A DNA stretch of 64,000 nt from an uncultured Cuneatibacter sp. (GCA_934234215.1 CAKQHB010000006.1:1-64000), one strand, 5' to 3'. Positions 36,501-44,401 are shown, counted from the stretch's first letter. Notes: generated by a model from the letters alone, not told the origin. A program made the numbers and translations.

Positions 36501-36892
36501 TGACGGATGAGAACGGTGTGACCCGCAAAAATCCCGTTGACGACATGGCTGGCAGAGATTCCGGCGGTGAAGGTCAGAACCCGAAATACGTTGCGTTGCT
36601 GGCAGGATTTGCGATGCTTTATATGCAGCAGAGCAATCGCGATTCCAAGATGAAGCTGGTACTGCTGGATGAAGCATTTTCGAAGATGGACAAGGAGCGA
36701 AGCGAAGTGTGTCTGCACTATGCGCGCGAGCTGGATCTGCAGCTCATCGTCTGCGTGCCGGATGAACGTCTGCAGTCGCTGATCCGCAATGTGGACAGCG
36801 TGTACGGCTTCCGCCGGTTCCAGAATCAGATCACGATGATGCATATTGACAAAGGACAATATCTGAGTATGGTAGAGGGCGAGGATGCATGA
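33542..36892 (+). CDS. jetC: Wadjet JetC, SMC/MukB-like ATPase
   Basis: 1116 aa. Condensin-type motor that extrudes DNA loops in Wadjet. Walker A FSGKSGSGKSTVMDAIQVIL at residues 34-53; two long coiled-coil arms (about 270-480 and 620-800) with a hinge-like globular part between them; C-terminal ABC part with a signature region GGEGQNPKYVALLAG and Walker B KLVLLDEAFSKMD. I chose GTG 33542 because GGAGGAG (33531-33537) is 4 nt upstream; ATG 33572 (MLINNWGG) lacks a good site. The jetD start overlaps its stop (ATGA). Confidence 0.92.
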   Translation: MKQSKKIFTRMLINNWGGISHKVLEFHEYVNLFSGKSGSGKSTVMDAIQVILYGSTNSNFLNKAADDAKNRRSVLSYLRGAQKDGSYNRDGQDFCAQIVLEILDTGTKAYTCFGMAFEVGKNDADIRNYKMFSHSGRLPEDEYLVDRVPYSIAQLRTLIEKRKLSGDNRGRGDVNRIYPSREAYLNTLYDVILGYIESGRLMTMEKSAIALRMTNGTSQFIRDYMFPKSKEDTITAISDQLGAYREIKEKVEDLEHRITLLQDIQSSHVRLQTTQADILKNDAIVQYLDIRNTKDHLEGREQELQNIEEQRSRLQAEKEQLSIEQEADQNARIEVEANLKGGDYGQKKQELESCRRVGELLAGNSRQWRMLLAGLKKWDEDEIVTSYVSNRALQLITRFQEGEVTESGCEELQSRLKEAREQVEEALQEEETRRRETAAELKEKQEIAEDLKNDRKPYSAELKQVRSLLEQELKAKYGRKAAVYVFADLFDITGEEWKDAIEGRMGRLKYSLVTEPTYALEAARLFRRIKKEEIDLINTAAIERDQPQAEEGTLYEEVKAAQPFVDLCLKRYLGRIKKCHTVEELNEVRDGVTPDCYSYSNYLFRHLREKDYTVRACIGTKVSKARLQELEEEITVLQEDLRERIATISSLRAAQSFEQLNQEPEQILQLAGAAKELERNYVQQTELEKELRKLEDGTLVAGWKKLQKELSERMTERQDVLRITDKKILEQTEAKGKVEGMISSLKNSLEEQEKKYTPSTELEAQAEEEIAQSSWSRCKNSRVQLQERLNTQLEAAEAERAQARSAFNREYPAFGFTGLEKENDVYTKELEHCLNDFEPQYKADFQKQCDQVYHSLRDNVIATIHGDIRAANRQARDINRLLSKIKFSDSIYQIEILPAQNANGQFYDMLMAEELDSKVIDNAGIDGQISLGDDLFYQKYEQKIAQLTEKFMPPREEDAAQLKQRRQEMEQYADYRNYLTFSMYEKVTDENGVTRKNPVDDMAGRDSGGEGQNPKYVALLAGFAMLYMQQSNRDSKMKLVLLDEAFSKMDKERSEVCLHYARELDLQLIVCVPDERLQSLIRNVDSVYGFRRFQNQITMMHIDKGQYLSMVEGEDA

Positions 36893-38091
36893 GCAAAAAG
36901 AAGCAGAATGAGCCGGAAGCTGTGACGTTGGCACAGTGGATCATCCAAAAAGAAAACACGCAGAAATACCGCGCCGGGGAAGCATCGGGAAAACGACACC
37001 CGAAGGTAGATCAGGCGATGATCAATGCCATTGGTGGAATGCCCACGTTGTTAGAACAGGCGAGAGCGCTAAAGAGTGAGGGTCTGATTAAATTCGAAGA
37101 GCGCAACCTGAATACGGATATAAAAGAGATTCATTATTCACTGGAGGTCGTTCCAAAGCTGTGCGAGCGGGAAGGCATTGAAGATGCGCGTGCGAGGCAG
37201 CTGCGGTTGATTGAGCGGATCGAAAAGCGGCAGAGCGAAGTTGCCGATGTGGCATGGATGCAGCCGTACTATGCAGATATGCTGGACAGCTTAAAACAGG
37301 GAAAAGTATGCGCAGAAGCGGAAAAGACCGGAAAGATAGATTGTCTGAATGAGATCGCCCACTTGCAGGAGCCGATGTGGATTCGCACGTTCAGCGCGAC
37401 AAAGCTGGGTGGTTCCAAGATATTTGAAAATCAATACAAGGAAATTGCGGTGGGATTCCTGAAAAAATATTCACCGTTCTGCGAAGAAGAAATGAACGAT
37501 GATCAGGCACTGGCGCAGCACAATCTGCTTTCCTACAGTCAGACGTTGCAATGGAAAGGACCGCTGCACATTCAGGTCGAAGAAGCGCCGGAAATCGACG
37601 GCGCAGCATTTCCTTACGGCATGATTCTCAATGCGCAGACGTTGGAGCATTGTCGGGTGACAAGTCTGGCTGGAATTCGGAGAATTCTTTTGATTGAGAA
37701 TCAGGCGAATTACGAAGATCAGAAATTTCGGGACGATACGCTGTATGTGTTCTGTCATGGATTCTTTTCGCCGAAGGAAGTGCTGCTTTTACAGCAGGTA
37801 GAGGCACTGGTAGAAGAAAGAACAAAAACAGAACACTGGGGCGACATGGATTGCGGTGGAATCCGGATTTTCTTATATAACAAAAACAGAATATTTCCGA
37901 AGCTGACACCTTATCGGATGAATGTGGAGGAATATGAGCGCGCGCTGGAATTGGGACATGGAATTCCAATCGGGGAGAAAGCGCGAGGCATTTTGAAAGC
38001 GACGGATGCAGGAGAACTGGAAGAATTGAAAACGGCAATTTTGCAGCGCGGACTTGTGATCGAACAGGAGGTACAGATCCCATCTGCATGA
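36889..38091 (+). CDS. jetD: Wadjet JetD nuclease (DUF3322/DUF2220, Toprim)
   Basis: 400 aa. N-terminal DUF3322-like arm with winged helix (LAQWIIQKENTQKYR, HPKVDQAMINAIGG). C-terminal Toprim nuclease domain: the metal-binding Glu in RRILLIENQANY and the DxD-like pair in EHWGDMDCGGIRIFLY. In studied Wadjet systems JetD cuts small circular DNA trapped by JetABC. All catalytic acids are in place, so the system is probably functional. ATG overlaps the jetC stop. Confidence 0.92.
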   Translation: MSKKKQNEPEAVTLAQWIIQKENTQKYRAGEASGKRHPKVDQAMINAIGGMPTLLEQARALKSEGLIKFEERNLNTDIKEIHYSLEVVPKLCEREGIEDARARQLRLIERIEKRQSEVADVAWMQPYYADMLDSLKQGKVCAEAEKTGKIDCLNEIAHLQEPMWIRTFSATKLGGSKIFENQYKEIAVGFLKKYSPFCEEEMNDDQALAQHNLLSYSQTLQWKGPLHIQVEEAPEIDGAAFPYGMILNAQTLEHCRVTSLAGIRRILLIENQANYEDQKFRDDTLYVFCHGFFSPKEVLLLQQVEALVEERTKTEHWGDMDCGGIRIFLYNKNRIFPKLTPYRMNVEEYERALELGHGIPIGEKARGILKATDAGELEELKTAILQRGLVIEQEVQIPSA

Positions 38092-38163
38092 GAAAAGCGG
38101 TTCGTGCTGCAAAATATCTTGCAGGGAAAGACGGCTTTTAAGTAACAGGAGGAAAAGACATCT

Positions 38164-39105
38164 ATGGAAGTACAGAAGAGAGAAATCGAAGAAGCAGGAT
38201 GGATTTTGGAGGAAATCCTGCCGGGGCATCATTTTACGGAGGAAGAGCAGGAGAAGCTGCAGAGCTGGTATGGGGAAATCCGGTCAATAGCAGCGGAGCA
38301 AAGACCGTTTCAGTATGTGCATCTGAATCGCGTGCTGGAATTTATGGGAGAGTCGTCCGGAAAACGATCGAATTACCGTAGAATCCTTGCCGTCTATCTG
38401 GGCGATTTTTGTCTGGAAACCGGGATTGTCACAAAATCCGAGAGTGTTAATGTCCTGCTGTACGATCTGCAGCGTACAAAAATCGTCCTGAGGATGTACG
38501 AGCAGCTGCGGGAAATGGGGCTGAAACAGGCGGAGATCACGGGATTTTTTGAGGCGGCGAGAAGAGCTGATTCCGGCGTGTCTCAGGTTAGCTCTGCGAC
38601 ATGTGATTCTAAGAGTGAAGCGGTTCCTACAATGTCGGAGTCGTCTCCGAATCTGTCTGCTTATGTGGAGCAGGAGCTGGCACCGATCCTCGCGGAGCTG
38701 AAAAAGGGCTACGACACGACCGTTGTAAGCATGAACGAAGTGCTGCAGCAGCAGTCCGCCATGATCCAGCAGCAGTCCTCCCTTATGAAACAGATACTGA
38801 GCAAAAACAACAATCAGACCATTTCACAGCATTTCATTGACGAAAAGAAGCAGCTGGAAGAGCAGTGTGAGAGTCTGCTGAGCCAGATCGAAAAACTGAA
38901 AACAGAGAAAGCGGAATTGAGCGAACTGGCAGAGAAACGAGAGCAGGAAGCATGGCAGCTGCGGGCAGAGCTGGTGACGGCACAGCGCAATCGGTCGGAG
39001 CTGGAGCGGGAGCTGGCGAAAGCACAGGAAGAGATCACAGTGCTGGAGACAAAGCTGGAGGAGAATACGAACAGGAAGGGATTTTCGGCATTTTTACGCA
39101 AATAG
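38164..39105 (+). CDS. coiled-coil protein of unknown function downstream of Wadjet
   Basis: 313 aa, family not recognised. Residues 1-130 form a helical globular domain (FTEEEQEKLQSWYGEIRSIA; YRRILAVYLGDFCLETGI). A Ser-rich linker follows (135-165), then LSAYVEQELAPILAELKKGYD, a Gln-rich stretch (QQQSAMIQQQSSLMKQ) and a coiled coil from about 215 to 300, ending in a short basic tail (RKGFSAFLRK). AGGAGG precedes ATG 38164, 72 nt after jetD and with no terminator seen in between, so it is probably co-transcribed. It could be an accessory or regulator of the defence operon, or unrelated. Confidence 0.75.
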   Translation: MEVQKREIEEAGWILEEILPGHHFTEEEQEKLQSWYGEIRSIAAEQRPFQYVHLNRVLEFMGESSGKRSNYRRILAVYLGDFCLETGIVTKSESVNVLLYDLQRTKIVLRMYEQLREMGLKQAEITGFFEAARRADSGVSQVSSATCDSKSEAVPTMSESSPNLSAYVEQELAPILAELKKGYDTTVVSMNEVLQQQSAMIQQQSSLMKQILSKNNNQTISQHFIDEKKQLEEQCESLLSQIEKLKTEKAELSELAEKREQEAWQLRAELVTAQRNRSELERELAKAQEEITVLETKLEENTNRKGFSAFLRK

Positions 39106-39111
39106 AGTTTG

Positions 39112-39140
39112 TTGACAGCGGACATAATCGCAAGTATAAT
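39112..39140 (+). promoter_or_regulatory. consensus promoter of the toxin-antitoxin pair
   Basis: TTGACA (39112-39117), 17-nt spacer, TATAAT (39135-39140): a perfect sigma-A promoter, 37 nt before the antitoxin ATG. It makes the next two genes independent of the Wadjet transcript. Confidence 0.75.
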
Positions 39141-39176
39141 GAACTAACTATATTTGGAAACGGAAAGGAGATTATC

Positions 39177-39350
39177 ATGAAAAAGATTGAGACGGTTCAA
39201 GACTTTAAACAATTTTTGAATCAGAATCGTGATAAGCTTCTTGAACATGTGGTAAAAATCGAGGAACTTCCACCGGATGATGAGTGGGTTCAGGACGATG
39301 AGTGGGATGAAATATACAGACAAGAGATGGTGAAGAATGGGAAAGTATGA
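39177..39350 (+). CDS. small acidic protein, probable antitoxin
   Basis: 57 aa. KKIETVQDFKQFLNQNR begins the N terminus, followed by an acidic C-terminal half (ELPPDDEWVQDDEWDEIY). GGAAAGGAG lies 6 nt before ATG 39177. It precedes and overlaps the PemK/MazF-type gene by 14 nt, the standard antitoxin-toxin order and coupling. No DNA-binding domain is recognised; assignment rests on context, size and charge. Confidence 0.65.
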   Translation: MKKIETVQDFKQFLNQNRDKLLEHVVKIEELPPDDEWVQDDEWDEIYRQEMVKNGKV

Positions 39351-40074
39351 GATTGGGGAAGTCTGGTGGGTACATTTTCCCTTTAGCGATGAGGACAAGG
39401 AAAAGCGCAGACCAGCGATCGTAATTGATGATGATACGATTGCGATTTTGGCAATGTATGTCACTAGCAAAAACAAAACAGAAAATCCATATAGCATTGA
39501 AATTGAAGATTGGAAAGAAGCAGGACTTGCGAAGCCCTCTTGGACAAGAATTGACAGAATTGTAGAGATTCAAGAATGGTATATGGACCGAAAAATCGGC
39601 GAACTTACAGAATATGATTTGAATAAAATCATGCAGTTGGTTGCGGAAATTACAACAGGAACATTGCATGAGTTTTCTTTGATTGCAATTACAAATCCAG
39701 AGGAAAAGTATTTACTGAAGTATGATGAACGCTGGAAGTGTTGGCTTTTCCCTTATGTGAGAAGTGAAGACAATAATTTGGAAAATGTAGAAGCATACAT
39801 AGAAGAACTTTTGAAAATAGAACTTCCGGTAGAATATGTGGCAGTGGCGAAGCACTGTAAATATTCTGTGAGTGATGAAGTATATAAAATCTACAATCAT
39901 AAACTTTATCAGGCAAAAATGCGTACCATTCCAGAGAGTATGCAGCAGGACGAGACATTTCGAATTGGTGAAAAGCAGTATCGATGGATGTCGATTGAGG
40001 AAATGAAGCAAGATGATTGTATTATGAAAGAAAATGATGATGTAGTGGCATTTGTGAAAGTAAAATGCCACTAA
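39337..40074 (+). CDS. PemK/MazF-type toxin fused to a Nudix-like C-terminal domain
   Basis: 245 aa, about twice the usual MazF/PemK length. Residues 1-115 show the PemK pattern: YEIGEVWWVHFPFSDEDKEK, RRPAIVID, a YVTSK strand and SWTRIDRIVEI ... KIGELTEYDLNKI. Such toxins cut mRNA. Residues 125-245 resemble a degenerate Nudix fold as found in many Firmicutes proteins: YDERWKCWLFPYV, YKIYNHKLYQAKM and YRWMSIEEMKQD, but no complete GX5EX7REUXEEXGU box is visible, so hydrolase activity is doubtful. Base composition is more AT-rich than the flanking genes, suggesting acquisition. Confidence 0.7.
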   Translation: MGKYEIGEVWWVHFPFSDEDKEKRRPAIVIDDDTIAILAMYVTSKNKTENPYSIEIEDWKEAGLAKPSWTRIDRIVEIQEWYMDRKIGELTEYDLNKIMQLVAEITTGTLHEFSLIAITNPEEKYLLKYDERWKCWLFPYVRSEDNNLENVEAYIEELLKIELPVEYVAVAKHCKYSVSDEVYKIYNHKLYQAKMRTIPESMQQDETFRIGEKQYRWMSIEEMKQDDCIMKENDDVVAFVKVKCH

Positions 40075-40081
40075 AAAGAAG

Positions 40082-40142
40082 GAAAGAAGTTGTTACACAA
40101 TGAGGAATCTCCTCCATTTGTGTGTAGCTTCTTTTCTTCTTA
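40082..40142 (+). terminator. intrinsic terminator after the toxin gene
   Basis: GAAAGAAG-TTGTTACACA (from 40082) pairs with TGTGTGTAGCTTCTTTTC (40119-40136) with small mismatches and continues into a T-rich stretch; a smaller GAGGA/TCCTC stem closes the loop. Confidence 0.7.
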
Positions 40143-40206
40143 CAGGAGAAAAGTAAATATAGAAAGATAACGCTTGATTTCAAATTAAAATTGTGCTACA
40201 AATTTG

Positions 40207-40220
40207 TTAGCAAATGCTAA
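40207..40220 (+). promoter_or_regulatory. inverted repeat, operator candidate of the ABC exporter
   Basis: TTAGCA-AA-TGCTAA is a perfect inverted repeat just downstream of a weak promoter candidate (TTGATT 40174-40179, 17 nt, TACAAA 40197-40202). A small GC hairpin (GTGCGC-GAA-GGCGCA) follows before the ribosome-binding site. The binding regulator is unknown. Confidence 0.45.
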
Positions 40221-40258
40221 TATATGTGCGCGAAGGCGCATCAGAATGAGGAGAACTT

Positions 40259-40957
40259 ATGTTAGTACAATTTCAGGATGTCGTAAAGACGTATGGATCC
40301 GGGGAAGCTTTGCAAAAAGCGGTGGATCATGTGAGCTTTGAGATCAACGAGGGCGAGTTTGTTGTTATTTTGGGACAGTCTGGTGCCGGAAAATCCACGG
40401 TGCTGAATATGCTGGGCGGCATGGATCAGCCGACAGAGGGAAAGGTTTTGGTGGACGGAAAAGAAGTGTCCGCAATGAATGACAGGCAGCTGGGTGCATA
40501 CCGCGCGGATGTGATCGGATTTATTTTTCAGTTCTACAATCTGCTGCCGAGTCTGACGGCATATGAAAATATTGCATTGACGAAGAGTATTGTAAAGAAT
40601 GCGCGGGATGCGGAGGAATTGCTGCATCTGGTTGGACTGGATCATTGCCGGGATAAGTTTCCGGCGCAGATGTCCGGCGGTGAGCAGCAGCGTGTCTCGA
40701 TTGCGAGAGCATTGGCGAAAAATCCGAAAATCCTTCTGGGAGATGAGCCGACGGGCGCTCTGGACAGTGAGACGGGTATTGTTGTGCTGGAATTGCTGCA
40801 GGAGCTGTGCCGCAAGGAGAAGAAGACGGTCATTCTTGTTACACACAATGCAGACATCGCAAAGTGTGCGGATCGTGTCATTCGCATGAAGAACGGAAAG
40901 ATTCGGGAGATTCGGACGAATGAACATCCACTTCCTGTAAAGGAGGTTGAGTGGTAA
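40259..40957 (+). CDS. ABC transporter ATP-binding protein (MacB/LolD type)
   Basis: 232 aa. Walker A GQSGAGKST, Q-loop FIFQFYNLLPSLTAYEN, signature MSGGEQQRVSIARAL, Walker B ILLGDEPTGALD and H-loop VILVTHN. The YNLLPSLTAYEN and GALD forms are typical of ATPases that pair with FtsX-type permeases for peptide, lipoprotein or antimicrobial handling. GAGGAG precedes the ATG. Its stop overlaps the ATG of the permease (TAATG). Confidence 0.93.
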   Translation: MLVQFQDVVKTYGSGEALQKAVDHVSFEINEGEFVVILGQSGAGKSTVLNMLGGMDQPTEGKVLVDGKEVSAMNDRQLGAYRADVIGFIFQFYNLLPSLTAYENIALTKSIVKNARDAEELLHLVGLDHCRDKFPAQMSGGEQQRVSIARALAKNPKILLGDEPTGALDSETGIVVLELLQELCRKEKKTVILVTHNADIAKCADRVIRMKNGKIREIRTNEHPLPVKEVEW

Positions 40958-43431
40958 TGTTAGTTCGCAAAATGCTGCGGGAGATGCGGTCGAACTGGGG
41001 ACAGTTTCTCTCGATCTTTTTGCTGGCGTTTCTGGCGTTGGCAATGTTTTGTACATTTGAAGGACATGTAATCGGACAGCACAAAGCGCGGGCACAGTTC
41101 CACAAGGACATCAACCTCGCAACGCTGTGGATGTACGGCGAAGGCTTTACGGATGAGGATCTGGAGCATGTGCGGGAGCTGGATTTTGTAGATTCTGCGC
41201 AGCTGCGGATGTCTGTGACCGGATCAGCGCCGGATTGCGGCGGAGCGCAGGTGGATCTGTATCTGGAGCGAGAAGACATCGTAAATCAGCCGTATCTGAT
41301 CGAGGGTGCAGAGTTTGATCCGGCAGATACGAGTGGAATTTGGCTCACAAACGCCTTCGCGAAATTGTGGAATATTAACGTAGGCGATGACTTTACTGTG
41401 GAATATAATGGAGTCACTTTCACAAGAGAGGTCAAGGGACTGATCGAGAGTGCAGAATACGAATATCGTCAGGCAGACGGCGATGCGGATGTATATTTGG
41501 ATCACATCGCGTTTGTGTACATGTCCTATGATGCATTTCCGATTCGGGATTATGTGACACATCTGATCGAGCAGGGTAAGATCACGGCGAAGAAAGTGGC
41601 GGAAGAGACGACCGCGCTGGACGAACAGTTAGACAAATTGAGCGCACAGGGCATTACGGTGGACGATATTACACAGGATATGCTCCTCAATGTGGTCGAT
41701 AAAATGTCAGACGAAAAGCTGGCGAAGATCATGCCTTACACGCAGATGATCCTTCGGACGAATGACGGCAAGGCGTTGTCACATGAGGAAGAAATCGCAA
41801 AAGCCATTGACAATCACTACGCGGCGATGGTGGATGAAGATTCGATTCCGGGGTTGGCGAGATTGGACAGTGAGCTGGATCAGCATGAGTCCTTTTCTTA
41901 TCTGTTTGTAATCATCTTTGTGGGAATCGCAATTCTGGTGATTGCGACATCCATGAGCCGTATTGTCGAAAAGCAGAGAACACAGATCGGAACCATGAAT
42001 GCGCTCGGTATGAAAAAGAGCAAGATTATGATGCATTATCTGAACTACAGTCTGTGGGTCGCACTGCTGGGAAGTATCGTCGGTATCGTCGTGGGAATGG
42101 TATGGTCGGCGCCGATCATGGTGGAGATCTTTGCACAGTATTATATCGTGCCGGGATTGCATGCCGGATTTGACATCAGCTATGTACTGATCGCGCTTGC
42201 GGTTGTGCTGGTGTGCGTATTGGCAGCTTATTTCAGTTGTCGGAAGATTCTGCGGATCCGTCCGGCGGAAGCGCTCAGACCGGCGGCACCGAAGCAGGGT
42301 AAAAGCTGTATTTTTGAAAAGCTGCCGTTCTGGAAACACCTTGGTTTCAATGCACAGTACAATCTGCGCGACATTTCCAGAGGAAAGCTCCGGGCATTTA
42401 TGTGCGTGATCGGAACCGCAATCGGAATGCTGCTCATGGTTTATGGCATCGCGTGCAATACGTTGCTGGATCAGATGGAAGCACTGAATTTTGAGAAGGT
42501 TCAGCCGGCAAATTATGAGTTGAAATTATCGGCGGACGCAAAGCTGGAAGACATGGATGCCATCGCGGAGGAAACCGATGGCGAGCTGGTGATGACCGAT
42601 CAGATTGAACTGGCGAAGAAAGAGAATGCAACGTCCGATCAGAAAAAGAAAGAGACGATCACCGTGCTGGAAGGAAAGGGATTGTATAATGTAGTCGATA
42701 CCCAGCAGTCTGTCATTACCATCGAGCCGGGAAAAGTCGGTCTGAGCCGCAAGATGTCAGAAGAGTTGGACCTGCAGGCAGGCGATATGTTCTACTGGCA
42801 TATTTATACAGAGAACACATGGCATGAAGCAACGGTTGGCTACATCTACCAGAGTGCGGAAACACAGGGAATCGTATACCTGAGAGAAGACCTGGAAGCA
42901 GAGAATGTGGACTTTACACCGTCCATGCTTCTGAGCAATGAAGATCTGAGCGCCTACGAAGAGAGGGCAGATGTGACCGGCATGAACAGCCGTCAGGAAA
43001 TGATCGATGCCTATGAGACGAGTATGGAAATCGTGCAGGTTATGGTATTTATGATGGTGGGATTCTCCGTGATCCTGATTGTGGTGGTACTGTATAACTC
43101 CGGAAATCTGTCGTTCTACGAGCGGGAGAAGGAATTTGCAACGCTGAAGGTGCTGGGCTTCCAGTCCGGACAGATCCGCAAGATCCTCAGTGTGCAGAAC
43201 CTCTGGCTGTCGTTAATTGGAATCATCCTCGGCGCACCGTTTGGACGGATAACCTTTAACGCCATGATGAACAGCAACGGAGACAACTTTGACTACAATC
43301 TGATCATTCCGGCAGGCTGCTACATCATCTCCGGAATCCTCGTGCTGGGAGTGTCCGTGCTGGTGAGCTATCTGTTCGCAAAGCGGATCCGGAAGCTGGA
43401 TATGGTGGAGGTATTGAAGGGAGCGGAGTAA
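40957..43431 (+). CDS. FtsX-like ABC permease
   Basis: 824 aa. N-terminal membrane helix (GQFLSIFLLAFLALAMF), large extracellular domain, a block of three helices at about 305-425 (FVIIFVGIAILVIATSMSRIV; GMKKSKIMMHYLNYSLWVALLG), a second extracellular domain, and three C-terminal helices (MVFMMVGFSVILIVVVLYNSG; FEREKEFATLKVLGFQ-type coupling motif, here YEREKEFATLKVLGFQ). This two-FtsX layout is common in Firmicutes exporters and antimicrobial-resistance pumps. Substrate unknown. AGGAGG lies 10 nt before ATG 40957; GTG 40951 is a second option. Confidence 0.9.
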   Translation: MLVRKMLREMRSNWGQFLSIFLLAFLALAMFCTFEGHVIGQHKARAQFHKDINLATLWMYGEGFTDEDLEHVRELDFVDSAQLRMSVTGSAPDCGGAQVDLYLEREDIVNQPYLIEGAEFDPADTSGIWLTNAFAKLWNINVGDDFTVEYNGVTFTREVKGLIESAEYEYRQADGDADVYLDHIAFVYMSYDAFPIRDYVTHLIEQGKITAKKVAEETTALDEQLDKLSAQGITVDDITQDMLLNVVDKMSDEKLAKIMPYTQMILRTNDGKALSHEEEIAKAIDNHYAAMVDEDSIPGLARLDSELDQHESFSYLFVIIFVGIAILVIATSMSRIVEKQRTQIGTMNALGMKKSKIMMHYLNYSLWVALLGSIVGIVVGMVWSAPIMVEIFAQYYIVPGLHAGFDISYVLIALAVVLVCVLAAYFSCRKILRIRPAEALRPAAPKQGKSCIFEKLPFWKHLGFNAQYNLRDISRGKLRAFMCVIGTAIGMLLMVYGIACNTLLDQMEALNFEKVQPANYELKLSADAKLEDMDAIAEETDGELVMTDQIELAKKENATSDQKKKETITVLEGKGLYNVVDTQQSVITIEPGKVGLSRKMSEELDLQAGDMFYWHIYTENTWHEATVGYIYQSAETQGIVYLREDLEAENVDFTPSMLLSNEDLSAYEERADVTGMNSRQEMIDAYETSMEIVQVMVFMMVGFSVILIVVVLYNSGNLSFYEREKEFATLKVLGFQSGQIRKILSVQNLWLSLIGIILGAPFGRITFNAMMNSNGDNFDYNLIIPAGCYIISGILVLGVSVLVSYLFAKRIRKLDMVEVLKGAE

Positions 43432-43461
43432 ACGCCGCTATACATATAAAAGTCAAAAAGG

Positions 43462-43595
43462 ACTGCCCGGCATAACGTGTGTATTTTCCTGCAATCTTTT
43501 TATAGCTGCGAATCGCCGTAGGCACGTTTTCGCGAATGGCGATTCGCAGTGACGTAAAGAACACAGGAAAACGCACACGTTATAAAGCAGGCAGT
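43462..43595. repeat. 134-bp imperfect palindrome
   Basis: Outer arms: ACTGCC and ATAACGTGTGTATTTTCCTG (43462-43491) pair with CAGGAAAACGCACACGTTAT and GGCAGT (43564-43595). Inner stem: GCGAATCGCC (43508-43517) with GGCGATTCGC (43538-43547), perfect 10 bp. The outer arm resembles 54,230-54,252. Likely a structured RNA or MITE-like element; it follows the ABC exporter and may act as its terminator. Confidence 0.72.
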
Positions 43596-43691
43596 TCTCT
43601 TAAATACTGAAAGCACTCTTCTGGCTGATGCAGAATCCCGTGCTTTTCGCAAGTCTCATGAAAAATCGAAAAGAGTCGGTTGCGTGTACAT
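43580..43691 (-). pseudogene. frameshifted remnant of a small protein gene
   Basis: On the minus strand AAGGAGA precedes an ATG (43691) encoding MYTQPTLFDF. Removing one base from the five-base homopolymer at 43661-43665 restores a frame that continues ETCEKHGILHQPEECF and YLRELPAL, ending at TAA 43580-43582 inside the right arm of the palindrome. The protein is not recognised. It may be a broken gene whose end was replaced by the palindrome, or a sequencing indel. The stretch 43692-43880 holds nothing else I can support and is AT-rich. Confidence 0.35.
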
Positions 43692-43880
43692 AGAAATCTC
43701 CTTCTGGAAGTGAATGTGTTTGACACGAGACTTCCGATTCAATAATGTTAGGATTAACTAAGTTTTTGATCTTTATACAGTATAGCAACATTATTATCAA
43801 TAATCTGTGGCTATGGCAACAAAATAAAAATATTATTGAAAGTTTAAAAGTGAGAAAAAGTGTGGTTTTCTGGGAAATGA

Positions 43881-43935
43881 TTGTACTAAGAAGAAAAGTA
43901 GGATAAAATAATACAGTGCAACATTAGTGTACTAA
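43881..43935 (+). promoter_or_regulatory. promoter and small inverted repeat before the DUF4869 gene
   Basis: TTGTAC (43881-43886), 17-nt spacer, TAAAAT (43904-43909). The inverted repeat TTAGT-GT-ACTAA (43924-43935) lies just after the expected start; TGTACTAA also occurs over the -35, so the two could be paired sites for one regulator. Confidence 0.5.
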
Positions 43936-43963
43936 AAAATAGAGAAGAAGGGTGCGGAATCAT

Positions 43964-44401
43964 ATGCTGAATATTTTTTATGGAGATATGAAAGAAGCGG
44001 TATACAATACAGCGGCTTATTTTAAATATGATTACGAGGACGAATGGATTGTAGATCCGTTTGTAAAAGAAATGATTCAGGATATAGACAAATCGACGGT
44101 GTTAGATAGTGGTGTGATCGATAGTCCGATTTTGGGAAAGATTCCGCCCACCGGATTATCGGGCGGTGTAAAAACACTGATTCTGGTTAAGTTTGAGAAA
44201 GAGAAAATTTTTAATGCGTCAACTTGCGGCGATAACTGTGCAAAATGGCTTTTGAAAATTGCGGAGCTAGAAGATCGAACAATCAATCTCAGACATCTGA
44301 TGAAATTCGGAACGGAGCCGTTTACAGTTCGGATTCTGAATACGAATCAGATTGTACATTCTATGGAGGAATTGGTGCCAATCGCAGGGGAGTTTGTTTG
44401 A
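43964..44401 (+). CDS. DUF4869-family protein
   Basis: 145 aa soluble protein. LNIFYGDMKEAVYNTAAYFKYDYEDEWI at the N terminus and SPILGKIPPTGLSGGVKTLIL, then an unusual NASTCGDNCAKWLL segment. It matches what I know as DUF4869, found in Lachnospiraceae and relatives next to a P-loop ATPase gene; no function is established. ATG 43964 is preferred by homology although its ribosome site is weak; GTG 43952 is in frame. Seventeen nt before the ATPase gene, so co-expressed. AT-rich relative to neighbours. Confidence 0.72.
   Translation: MLNIFYGDMKEAVYNTAAYFKYDYEDEWIVDPFVKEMIQDIDKSTVLDSGVIDSPILGKIPPTGLSGGVKTLILVKFEKEKIFNASTCGDNCAKWLLKIAELEDRTINLRHLMKFGTEPFTVRILNTNQIVHSMEELVPIAGEFV

Noticed and set aside
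35450..36934. Long open frame (494 codons) opposite jetC
   Set aside because: Shadow of the jetC coiled coil, rich in Leu/His/Arg/Ile, without recognisable motifs.
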